Positions 8,940 through 16,637 of a stretch of 64,000 nt of DNA are shown one piece after another. Position 1 is the stretch's first letter. Each line of letters opens with the position of its first letter. The translations under genes and the position numbers were made by a program. This stretch comes from Mycobacterium senriense. Its GTDB lineage: Bacteria; Actinomycetota; Actinomycetes; Mycobacteriales; Mycobacteriaceae. The notes beneath the pieces were generated by a model that saw only the letters and a program-made list of their open reading frames with translations, ran no database searches and was not told the origin of the DNA. The stretch lies in contig NZ_AP024828.1 of the NCBI RefSeq assembly GCF_019668465.1, positions 5,731,032 through 5,795,031 of the forward strand, read 5' to 3'.

Positions 8940-10649
8940 TCATTGTTCTGGCAACCGCACGTCGAGCACCACGCAACGCCCTTGGTCGGCCTCGCCGAGC
9001 GCCCAGCCGATGGCCTCGCTCATCTCCGCCGGCGTGTGCACGCTGCGTCCGCTGCCGCCGCATGCCCTGGCGAGGGCGGCATAATCGGTGTCCGGGGTGA
9101 GCCACGTTTCGTCGAAGTTGTTCTCCCGCACCGATACTCCGCCCGGGTACAACCCCATCACCGGCAGTCTGGAAGCCAGATAAGACCGATTGTTCAAGAC
9201 GACCGTCACGAACGGCGCACCGTGGCGATGCGCCGACCACAACGCGGCCGTGGGCACGCCGAAGTGAAACGATCCGTCACCACAGATGGCGACGACGGGC
9301 GCCTCCGGCCGGGCGAGTTTGACCCCGAAGGCGCCGCCCAGCGCCCACCCCAAAGCCGGTGCGCCCGTATCGAACAGGTGCCCGGGCGCCCGGCGCACCT
9401 GCCGGGCCACGGCGGCCCGGTTGGTCACGGCCTCCTGGACCACCACCGCGTCGTCGGGTAGGGCGCGACCCAGCGCGGCCAGCATCGCATCGGGGACATC
9501 CGCGGGCTGGTCGGAAGCGGCCCGGCGGATCGCTTCGCGGCCGCGTTCGGCGGTCTCGGCCTCCGCCGCCTGCCGACGCGCGGCCCACTTCTCCCGCATC
9601 TCGTCGGTGGCCAACCGCAGCAGGGTCTGCTCGAGCAGCAGCAACGCCACGCGGGTGTCGGCGGTCAACGCGACCTCGACCGGATACGACCACAGCGGCA
9701 TGCTCGGTTTGACCGGATCCCCGTCGATCTGCACCACGCGGGCGTCCGCGGGCGGCGCCAGCTCCGACGGCACCCAGGGCACCTCGGAGTCCAACACCAG
9801 CACGGTGTCGGCGCTTTCGAGCGGGGCGGCCTCGCCCACCACGTGCAGCGGATGCCCCGGCGGCAGGTTGGCGCGGTCACCCTGATCGATCACCGGCGCG
9901 CCGAGCAGCTCGGCGATGCGGCCCAGCACGGTCGCAGTCCCCGGGTCGGCGGCGGTCCGAGACGTGACGATGACAACCCGCTTGCCCGCCACCAGGATTC
10001 CCGCCAACCGTCCGAGCGCGCCCGGCTCAGGACCGGGCGGTACGGCCGGCGGCAACCGGCGCGGCAACGCACCGATGCCGGGTTCCATCAACGCTTCTCG
10101 CGGCAGCATGACGTAGGCGGGACCGGACGGGCAGGATTGGGCGACCTGAAACGCCCGACGCACGATCGGGGCCAGCTCGCGGCCGCGGGGCACCTCCATG
10201 TGCCACTTGACGTAGTTGCGCACCACGCCCGGCTGGTCGAGTTGCTCCTGCTGCCAATGGATGTAGGTATCGCGATGACCGCGCACCTGCGGCGCCGAAC
10301 TGTAGGGGGTGCGCCCGGCGAACATCACCACCGGAGTTCCGTTGCGCTGCGCGTTGTGCAGCTGGCAGCCCAGGTTCAGCGTCCCGGCGTCGACGTGGAC
10401 CATGACCGCCTGCGGGCGGCCGCTGGCCATGTGATGGCCGATGGCCGCCGCCAGCGCGATGCTCTCGTGCACGCACAACACCGCCTGCGGGCTCGGCGTG
10501 CCTGCGGCGCGCGCCGCCGCCAGTGCCTCCTGGATCGGCGCGGAATCCGTTCCGGGGTTGATGAAGAAGTGCGCGACTCCCTCGTCGGCGAGCAGCGCGA
10601 TCAGATCGGCCGCGGCCTCGGGTACGTCGAATGGATTGTCTACCGTCAT
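8940..10649 (-). CDS. Thiamine diphosphate-dependent enzyme, acetolactate synthase-like
   Basis: A 569-residue protein with the three-domain layout of the TPP decarboxylase/acetolactate synthase family. The N-terminal PYR domain carries the catalytic Glu in CVHESIALAAAIGHH near residue 64. A central domain follows, then the C-terminal PP domain with GDGSFHFGV and, 25 residues later, LNNRSY, which is the Mg-TPP motif. The ATG at 10649 follows AGGAGA. It differs from ilvB1 in this window: it lacks the extended N-terminus and has no small-subunit gene beside it. It may be a benzoylformate- or oxalyl-decarboxylase-like enzyme, and the substrate is open. It is convergent with the permease, with 6 bases between stops. 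This gene replaces the lipid locus found here in M. tuberculosis. Confidence 0.85.
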   Translation of the reverse strand: MTVDNPFDVPEAAADLIALLADEGVAHFFINPGTDSAPIQEALAAARAAGTPSPQAVLCVHESIALAAAIGHHMASGRPQAVMVHVDAGTLNLGCQLHNAQRNGTPVVMFAGRTPYSSAPQVRGHRDTYIHWQQEQLDQPGVVRNYVKWHMEVPRGRELAPIVRRAFQVAQSCPSGPAYVMLPREALMEPGIGALPRRLPPAVPPGPEPGALGRLAGILVAGKRVVIVTSRTAADPGTATVLGRIAELLGAPVIDQGDRANLPPGHPLHVVGEAAPLESADTVLVLDSEVPWVPSELAPPADARVVQIDGDPVKPSMPLWSYPVEVALTADTRVALLLLEQTLLRLATDEMREKWAARRQAAEAETAERGREAIRRAASDQPADVPDAMLAALGRALPDDAVVVQEAVTNRAAVARQVRRAPGHLFDTGAPALGWALGGAFGVKLARPEAPVVAICGDGSFHFGVPTAALWSAHRHGAPFVTVVLNNRSYLASRLPVMGLYPGGVSVRENNFDETWLTPDTDYAALARACGGSGRSVHTPAEMSEAIGWALGEADQGRCVVLDVRLPEQ

Positions 10650-10846
10650 GGCTGCCGTTCTCCTATCGACGTCGGCGACCGCGTGGCGCGCTCGAACCCG
10701 TCGACTGCCCCTTGCGAGGGACTCGTGGGTAATCGACGGAGAACTCGAAACCATCGGGTACCCGCTGCGCGCCCGGGTACTCCAGCCCCTCGGCCCGGCC
10801 CGTCAATCCAATTGCCGCGCAGGGCTTTCGGCGTCGGGCAACAGCG

Positions 10847-11329
10847 TCAGGACTTATCCGAAATCCTTTGGCGCAGGCGACGATTGACCGGTTCGGGCAG
10901 CAGTTCCGACACGTCACCGCCAAGCATCGCAACCTCTTTGGCCAGCGAGGACGACACAAACGAATAGCGCGGGGCGGTGGCGACGAAGAAGGTGTCCACG
11001 CCGGCGACGTGCTTGTTCATCTGCGCCATCTGCAGCTCGTATTCGAAGTCGGTGCCGGTGCGCAGCCCCTTCACGATGGCGGTCATGCCGAGCGACCGGA
11101 CGAAGTCCACCACCAGGCCCTGCCCGGCTTCCACCCGCAGGTTGGCCAGGTGCGTCGTCGATTCGTTGATCATCGCGATCCGCTCGTCCAGGTCGAACAT
11201 GCCCTTTTTGGCGGGGTTGGTGAGGATCGCCACCACCACCTCGTCGAACTGAGCCGACGCGCGCTCGAATACGTCGATGTGGCCCAACGTCACCGGGTCG
11301 AACGAACCCGGGCACACCGCGCCGGTCAT
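10847..11329 (-). CDS. coaD: Phosphopantetheine adenylyltransferase
   Basis: Penultimate enzyme of coenzyme A synthesis; it transfers AMP from ATP to 4'-phosphopantetheine. The 160-residue protein has the nucleotidyltransferase motif [13 protein letters not shown] near residue 8, [19 protein letters not shown] in the middle, and the ISSS-type motif ([12 protein letters not shown]) near residue 125. The ATG at 11329 gives the standard length; a longer frame to 11476 adds no family sequence. In M. tuberculosis the same gene (formerly kdtB) lies beside purU, which is absent here. It is 71 bases downstream of rsmD on the same strand. Confidence 0.97.
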   Translation of the reverse strand: MTGAVCPGSFDPVTLGHIDVFERASAQFDEVVVAILTNPAKKGMFDLDERIAMINESTTHLANLRVEAGQGLVVDFVRSLGMTAIVKGLRTGTDFEYELQMAQMNKHVAGVDTFFVATAPRYSFVSSSLAKEVAMLGGDVSELLPEPVNRRLRQRISDKS

Positions 11330-11400
11330 GCGGGCGCTCCGATGTGAAGGGGTGGTCTCCGTCCATCGGCGATCATGACGAATGACGGTACACGCCCGCC

Positions 11401-11955
11401 TCACTGACGCTCGGCCAGCTCCAGACGGGTGTCGCCGTAAACCCGATGCGGCCACACCGACCACCCGGCCGGCCAATTCAGTGGCGCGCCGCCGGCCGCC
11501 CGCTCCACCACCGCGACGCTGCCCGCACGCACCCAGCCGTGTGCGGCCAACGCGGCCAGTACGGCCTCGACCTCGGCGGCGTCGACGTCGTAGGGCGGGT
11601 CGGCCAACACCAGATCGAATGCGGCCGCGGTCCCGGCCGCCAGCACGGTCGCCACCGCTCCCCGGCGCAGCGTCGCGCCGGGCAGGCCCAGGGTTTCGAT
11701 GTTGCGCGCGATGACGGAGCCGGTGCGCGAGTCGGACTCCACGAAGAGCGCGGCGGCGGCGCCGCGGGAAAGCGCCTCCAATCCCAGTGCGCCCGAGCCG
11801 GCGTAGAGATCCAGCACGCTGAGCCCGGTCAGCTCCAGGCGCGCGGTCAGGATGTTGAACAGCGACTCGCGCACCCGGTCGGTGGTGGGCCTGGTGCCGC
11901 GCGGCGGGACCGCGATGCGACGGCCCCCGGCCGCGCCGCCAATGATCCGGGTCAC
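11401..11955 (-). CDS. rsmD: 16S rRNA (guanine(966)-N2)-methyltransferase RsmD
   Basis: SAM-dependent methyltransferase acting on the 30S subunit. The 184-residue protein begins [18 protein letters not shown], carries the SAM loop [20 protein letters not shown] near residue 47 and the catalytic DPPY motif near residue 118. Both position and family match Rv2966c. In M. tuberculosis pyruvate carboxylase (pca) follows upstream; here only 10 bases separate rsmD from the VKOR gene, so pca is not at this locus. Confidence 0.95.
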   Translation of the reverse strand: MTRIIGGAAGGRRIAVPPRGTRPTTDRVRESLFNILTARLELTGLSVLDLYAGSGALGLEALSRGAAAALFVESDSRTGSVIARNIETLGLPGATLRRGAVATVLAAGTAAAFDLVLADPPYDVDAAEVEAVLAALAAHGWVRAGSVAVVERAAGGAPLNWPAGWSVWPHRVYGDTRLELAERQ

Positions 11956-11965
11956 CTGCAGCTAC

Positions 11966-12613
11966 CTACAGCAGCGTCGACCAGTAGTCCCAGAACCGCG
12001 CCATGATCAGCAGGAACACCGCGGTGAACCAGAGCGCGGCGACCGACCACCGCCATTGGAAGAGGACCCACGCCGGACCGGTCTGGCGGTCTTGCAGCGC
12101 CGGGCGATAGGCGATGGAGGCGACCACCACCAGCAGCGACATGGTGACCGCCCAGACCACCATGCAGTACGGGCACAGCGCGTTGATGCGGTACAGGCTC
12201 TGGAAGATCAGCCAGTGCACGAACACCGCACCGACCAGCACCCCGACCGTCAACCCCACCCAATACCATTGCGGCAGAGCCACTTTCGTCAGCGCCAGCA
12301 GCCCGGTGACGACCACGACGGTGAAGGCCACCAGACCCAGCAGCGGGTTGGGGAAGCCCAGCAGCGACGCCTGCGGCGTGATCATCACCGAGCCGCAGGA
12401 CAGGATCGGGTTGATGTTGCACGACGGCACGTACGACGGGTTTTCCAGGATGTCGATCTTCTCGATCGTCAGCGTCATCGACGCCGCCAGGCCGATCAGA
12501 CCGGCGATCAGCACCCACCAGGCGCTGAGCGCCGGCACTCGCGGCGCCGGCGACATATCCGCGGTCAGGTCGCCCGTGGGGTCAGCGGCTGCCGTGGACA
12601 CCGCACCGGTCAC
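11966..12613 (-). CDS. Vitamin K epoxide reductase (VKOR) family membrane protein
   Basis: A 215-residue integral membrane protein, the mycobacterial counterpart of DsbB, which reoxidises the periplasmic thiol oxidase using quinone. About five transmembrane segments are seen. The loop Cys pair is in PSCNINPILSC (near residues 65-73), and the active-site CPYC motif is near residue 147, in a later membrane helix. It matches Rv2968c. Its start overlaps the DsbA-like gene stop by four bases (ATGA), so the oxidase and its recycler are translationally coupled. Confidence 0.95.
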   Translation of the reverse strand: MTGAVSTAAADPTGDLTADMSPAPRVPALSAWWVLIAGLIGLAASMTLTIEKIDILENPSYVPSCNINPILSCGSVMITPQASLLGFPNPLLGLVAFTVVVVTGLLALTKVALPQWYWVGLTVGVLVGAVFVHWLIFQSLYRINALCPYCMVVWAVTMSLLVVVASIAYRPALQDRQTGPAWVLFQWRWSVAALWFTAVFLLIMARFWDYWSTLL

Positions 12614-13377
12614 ATGGATGCCGGCGCGACCGCGCCGTCGATGCCCGGGATGTTGCCCACGATCTCTTTGATCTTGTTGACCAGCGCATCGGGCGTCGAC
12701 GGGTCGTAGTCGTCACCGTTGATCTTGATGGTCGGCGTCGCGTTGATGTGCGCGGTCGCCGCTTCGCCGGTGACCTTGGACAGGTACTTGCCGCTGTTGA
12801 TGCAGTCCGGAACCTTGCCCGCCGCTCCGGCCTCGCGGGCGAGTTCGATGAGCCGCGCGTTGTCCGGGAACGTCTTGGCGGTTTCACTCGGCTGGATGTC
12901 GGTGCTGAACAACGCGGAGTGGAAGCGCCGGAACGCGTCCTGGGACTCGTCGGCGACGCACAGGGCCGCGGCCCCCGCGCGCGACGAATAGTTCTGGTTC
13001 CGCGAACTGTCCAGGATCGACACCATGGAGTAGTCGGCGGCGATGGCGCCGAGGTCGATGAGCCTGGACACCGTCGGGCCGAAGGTGCGCTCGAAGTTGC
13101 CGCACGCCGGGCACAGGAAGTCCTCGTAGAACGTCACCACGGCCTTGGGGTTGCTGCTGCCCGGCTGGGTGACCAGCTTGCTCGACGTCACCCGGACGGT
13201 GTCGCCGGCGCCGGTGGGACCGGTCTTCTTGTGGTGCGACGTCACGATGTAGAAGACGAGGGCGACCGCGAAGATCACCACGAATGCGGTGCCGCCGATT
13301 TGAACCAGCCGGTTCGACTTACCGCCGGATGCCGACTTCATGTCGAATCGAGGGGGACGTTTGGGTTTGTCGGCCAC
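12610..13377 (-). CDS. DsbA-like membrane-anchored disulfide oxidoreductase
   Basis: A 255-residue protein with a short cytosolic N-terminus, one membrane anchor (about residues 26-46) and an extracytoplasmic thioredoxin-fold domain. The redox motif CPAC is at residues 89-92 within FYEDFLCPACGNFE, and a cis-Pro loop lies in NATPTIKING near residue 215. It matches Rv2969c in length (255 residues). The GTG at 13377 is chosen because upstream sequence in frame lacks homology and runs into lipN. With the VKOR partner it forms the oxidative folding pathway of the cell envelope. Confidence 0.94.
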   Translation of the reverse strand: MADKPKRPPRFDMKSASGGKSNRLVQIGGTAFVVIFAVALVFYIVTSHHKKTGPTGAGDTVRVTSSKLVTQPGSSNPKAVVTFYEDFLCPACGNFERTFGPTVSRLIDLGAIAADYSMVSILDSSRNQNYSSRAGAAALCVADESQDAFRRFHSALFSTDIQPSETAKTFPDNARLIELAREAGAAGKVPDCINSGKYLSKVTGEAATAHINATPTIKINGDDYDPSTPDALVNKIKEIVGNIPGIDGAVAPASM

Positions 13378-13478
13378 AGGTTCCCTGATCTTTCGGTACG
13401 AGTTGTCGGTCTGCCCGGTTGCGGACAAAGCGATCGGACAAAGCGCCTCTAGATTACCGGCGCCGGCCGCTCGAGGAA

Positions 13479-14597
13479 TCAGACCCGGCTCAGGTGTGCG
13501 CGCAGGGCCGAAATCAGCTCGCTGGTCGCGACCATGCTGTCGCCTCCCAGAGGGAAGAGATTGGCGAAGCCGTGGGTCAGCGAACCCAGGTACCGCAGGT
13601 CCACCGCGACCCCGGCGGCCCGCAGCGCCTCGGCGTAGCTCTCGCCCTCGTCGCGCAGCGGGTCGAAGCCGGCGACCGCGATCAGCGCGGGAGCCAGGCC
13701 GGTCAGCGATTCGGCCAGCGCCGGGGATACCCGCGGATCGGTGCGGTCGAGTTCCGAGCGCCGCAGGTACTGCGATTCGAACCAGTCGATGTCCCGCTTG
13801 GTCAGCAGGAAGCCGCGCGAGAACAAGGTCAGCGACCGGTTCTGCGCGGTGAAGTCGGTGCGCGGATAGATCAGCCATTGCAGCACCGGTGCCGGGGCGC
13901 CCTCGTCGCGCGCCATCTGGCTGACGACCGCGGCCAGGTTGCCGCCGGCACTGTCGCCGCCGACCGCGACGCGACCCGGCGTCGCACCCAGCTCGCCGGC
14001 GTGCCGGTAGGCCCAGGTGAAGGCCGCGTAGGCGTCCTCGATGGCGGCCGGCGCCGGGTGCTCGGGGGCCAGCCGGTAGTCGATCGACAAGACGTGGATG
14101 CCGGCGTCGCGGCAGGTCAGCCGGCACAGGGCGTCGTGGGTGTCCAGGTCGCCGATCGACCAACCCCCGCCGTGATAGAAGACCAGCAGCGGCGCCGCCT
14201 CCCCGCCCGCCGGGCGGTAGTGGCGGGCCGGGATGTCGCCGGCCGGGCCGGGCAGCGACAGCTCGTCCACGTCGACGTGGATCTGCGGGCCGGGGAACCC
14301 GACGGTCGACTCGCGCATCTGCGCGCGCGACGCCTGCGCGTCGTCATCCACGACCAGCCCGTCGATGCCGACGGCGCGCAGGCCCGAAAGCATCAGCTGC
14401 AACGTCGGATCCAGCGTGTTGCCGTCGATGATGACCGAACGGCCACGGACCAGCCCTCGTCTGATGGCGGTCGGGATCCACGGGATGACCTTGGCCCCGA
14501 CGCCGGTGACGGCGCCCTGGATGCGACTGGCCAGCGGCATCGAGGCGCGGGCGGCGCCGAACTCGAGCTCCGGTGCGCCTGACAGAGGCCTGGTCAT
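13479..14597 (-). CDS. lipN: Alpha/beta hydrolase, hormone-sensitive-lipase family (LipN)
   Basis: A 372-residue esterase/lipase of the HSL family. The oxyanion-hole motif FYHGGGWSIGD lies near residue 140, the nucleophile motif GDSAGGNLAAVV near residue 213, and the C-terminal half shows the DPLRDEGESYAEALR Asp motif and the catalytic His in LTHGFANLF. The ATG at 14597 is preferred: a GGGGG tract lies 6 bases upstream, whereas the TTG two codons earlier directly abuts it. It corresponds to Rv2970c. The family hydrolyses short-chain acyl esters in mycobacterial lipid turnover. No signal peptide is evident. Confidence 0.9.
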   Translation of the reverse strand: MTRPLSGAPELEFGAARASMPLASRIQGAVTGVGAKVIPWIPTAIRRGLVRGRSVIIDGNTLDPTLQLMLSGLRAVGIDGLVVDDDAQASRAQMRESTVGFPGPQIHVDVDELSLPGPAGDIPARHYRPAGGEAAPLLVFYHGGGWSIGDLDTHDALCRLTCRDAGIHVLSIDYRLAPEHPAPAAIEDAYAAFTWAYRHAGELGATPGRVAVGGDSAGGNLAAVVSQMARDEGAPAPVLQWLIYPRTDFTAQNRSLTLFSRGFLLTKRDIDWFESQYLRRSELDRTDPRVSPALAESLTGLAPALIAVAGFDPLRDEGESYAEALRAAGVAVDLRYLGSLTHGFANLFPLGGDSMVATSELISALRAHLSRV

Positions 14598-14677
14598 GGG
14601 CAACCCCCTTAAACAACACGTGCTAACGCTCGACGACGAACGGTGATTCGGTTACCGCTACCCAATCGCCTCAAGGC

Positions 14678-15008
14678 TTGCCGGCCCCGGCGGCCACCAA
14701 ACGCGCGATCAGCGCCGCCGTCGTCGGTTACCGGCAAATCGACATCGCCGCCGCCCCCGCGTCCTACGCAGGACCGGCCGAACGGCTGCCGATTCCGGTG
14801 TGCCGCGCGACTAACTGTACGGGGTGGCGTACTCGATGCAGAAGGCGCGGATGGACACCTGCCCAGGTGTTGATTAGGTTGCTTTTACTGGCTCGGTAAT
14901 ATCGTGATCCCCAAGTCGGTGAGCTGTCATCAGACTGCGAGCAACTTCGACGTGTTCGATATCGAACTGAGCGCCTCGAACTCGGCGCCGAACGGCGTTG
15001 GTCTCTCG
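14678..15008 (+). pseudogene. Decayed aldo-keto reductase paralogue
   Basis: The 470-base gap between lipN and the intact aldo-keto reductase contains fragments of a second copy. The frame from 14678 reads KRAISAAVVGYRQIDIAAA, aligning with [20 protein letters not shown] of the intact gene. After about 34 residues instead of about 165, the same frame continues WTPAQVLIR (intact gene: KTASQVLLR). After a frameshift near 14890 it continues LGNIVIPKSV and ASNFDVFDIELSA (intact gene: [13 protein letters not shown]). So about 130 central residues are deleted and the rest is frameshifted. Tandem reductase genes exist here in M. smegmatis, which suggests loss of one of an ancestral pair. Confidence 0.8.
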
Positions 15009-15067
15009 TTGATGACGGAACCCGGCTCGGTGCACAATCTCGAACCTTCAATTTCACAGGCAGGTGA

Positions 15068-15919
15068 ATGAATTTGGCCGGCGAGTCGGGCTCCGCCTTA
15101 CCCTCCATTGCTCTCAACGACGAAAACACGATCCCGGCCCTGGGCCTTGGCGTCGCGGAATTGTCGGATGACGAGACCGAACGCGCAGTGTCCGCGGCGC
15201 TGGAAATCGGCTGCCGGCTGATCGACACCGCCGCGGCCTACGGGAACGAAGCCGCCGTCGGACGCGCCATCGCCGCTTCCGGCATTCCCCGCGCCGAGTT
15301 GTTCGTCACCACCAAACTGGCGACGGCCGACCAGGGTTTCCAGAAAGCGATGGACGCCTGCAGCGCCAGCCTCGAGCGCCTCGGCCTGGACTACGTCGAC
15401 CTCTACCTGATCCACTGGCCCGCCCCGAGCCTGGGGACCTACGTCAACTCCTTCGGCGGCCTGATCCAGTCGCGCGGCAACGGTCAGGCCCGCTCGATCG
15501 GGGTCTCCAACTTCACCGACGAGCACCTGACGACAGTCATCGACCTCACCTTCGTCACCCCCGCGGTCAACCAGATCGAGCTGCACCCGCTGCTCAACCA
15601 GGAAGCGCTGCGCAAGACGAACGCCGAGCACAACGTGCTCACGCAGTCCTACACGCCGCTGGCGCTGGGCAAATTGAACGACAACGCGACGGTGAATTCG
15701 GTCGCCGATGAATACGGCAAGACCGCCTCGCAGGTGCTGCTGCGGTGGAACCTGCAGCTGGGCAACGCGGTCGTCTTCCGGTCAGCCAACGCCGAGCACA
15801 TCGCCTCCAACTTGGACGTGTTCGACTTCGAGCTGGCCGCCGAGCACATGGATGCGCTCAACGCGCTCAACGACGGCACCCGGCTGCGCCCGGACCCGGA
15901 GACCTACACGGGCTCGTAG
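15068..15919 (+). CDS. Aldo-keto reductase (Rv2971-like)
   Basis: A 283-residue NADPH-dependent oxidoreductase with an (alpha/beta)8 barrel. The catalytic tetrad is visible: Asp in [11 protein letters not shown] (with Tyr five residues on), Lys in FVTTKL, and His in YLIHWPAP. The cofactor motif near residue 240 reads [16 protein letters not shown] instead of the common VIPKS, a local change in the 2'-phosphate-binding region that might shift cofactor use. The length is normal. It corresponds to Rv2971, an aldehyde/dicarbonyl reductase family member. Immediately upstream lies a decayed paralogue whose remnant still reads VIPKS. Confidence 0.93.
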   Translation: MNLAGESGSALPSIALNDENTIPALGLGVAELSDDETERAVSAALEIGCRLIDTAAAYGNEAAVGRAIAASGIPRAELFVTTKLATADQGFQKAMDACSASLERLGLDYVDLYLIHWPAPSLGTYVNSFGGLIQSRGNGQARSIGVSNFTDEHLTTVIDLTFVTPAVNQIELHPLLNQEALRKTNAEHNVLTQSYTPLALGKLNDNATVNSVADEYGKTASQVLLRWNLQLGNAVVFRSANAEHIASNLDVFDFELAAEHMDALNALNDGTRLRPDPETYTGS

Positions 15920-15923
15920 CCCG

Positions 15924-16637
15924 CTATCCCGTCGGGCAGGTCGTCGCGGCCTGCCGCAGCACGCCGGTCGACGCCAGGTCCACCGGCAGCGCATAGCCGC
16001 GCAGCACCGCGATGAACTGCATGGCGTACTGGCAAGCGAACGCCGCGTTCGGCGGCATCCATTGCGCCGGCGGCGAATCGCCCTTGTCCTGATTGGCCTG
16101 CCCGTCGACGGCCAGCAGGTTGGCCGGGTCGTTGGCGAAACGCCGCCGCTCGGGGGCGGGCCAGCCGCTGGCGCCCATGTCCCAGGCGTAGGCCAGCGGG
16201 ACGATGTGGTCGATCTGGACGGATTCGCCGACTTTGGGCCCGCGCGCAAACGCGATGGTCTTGTTGGTGTACGGGTCGTGCAGCGTGCCGGTGGCCACCG
16301 CGTCCGGACACCGCTTGATCGAGACGTAGGTCTTGTCGACGAGATCGCGGTTGAGGATATCGTCGCGGGTGTCGCATCCGTTGTGCCCCATCGGCGCATC
16401 GTTGTCGTCGTCCCAGGCGTCGCCGAACGCCGACCGCAGGTAGTCGTAGCGGTGTTGGCGCAGCGGCACGACGGCGACGCCCGCGAGCACGTCGGTGCCG
16501 GGCTGCACCGTCGGAACGTCGGCGCGCGCGGCGTATTCGGCCGAACGCCGGTCCGTCGAGGAGCCCACGGTCTGGTAGGCCACCAGCAGTGCGAGCGCCG
16601 CCGCCGCGGCCAGCCACAGCAGCACTTTGCGGTTCAC
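15924..16637 (-). CDS. Secreted or anchored HNH-type nuclease-fold protein (Rv2972c-like)
   Basis: A 237-residue protein with an N-terminal hydrophobic segment (residues 4-24: signal peptide or anchor) and an extracellular domain carrying an HNH-like pattern: QIDHIVPLAYAWDMG, then NDPANLLAV, then NQDKGDSPPAQWMPP. This is the DUF1524/GmrSD-type HNH arrangement found in many exported actinobacterial proteins. Paired Cys (CDT, KRCPD, ACQY, TCPTG) fit an exported, disulfide-bonded domain. The GTG at 16637 overlaps the recG stop in GTGA. Nuclease activity is inferred from the fold only. Confidence 0.85.
   Translation of the reverse strand: MNRKVLLWLAAAAALALLVAYQTVGSSTDRRSAEYAARADVPTVQPGTDVLAGVAVVPLRQHRYDYLRSAFGDAWDDDNDAPMGHNGCDTRDDILNRDLVDKTYVSIKRCPDAVATGTLHDPYTNKTIAFARGPKVGESVQIDHIVPLAYAWDMGASGWPAPERRRFANDPANLLAVDGQANQDKGDSPPAQWMPPNAAFACQYAMQFIAVLRGYALPVDLASTGVLRQAATTCPTG

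Noticed and set aside
8940..10649. Second ilvB (acetolactate synthase) for branched-chain synthesis
   Set aside because: It has the TPP fold but no adjacent small subunit, a shorter N-terminus and a context unlike ilv genes; family-level call only.
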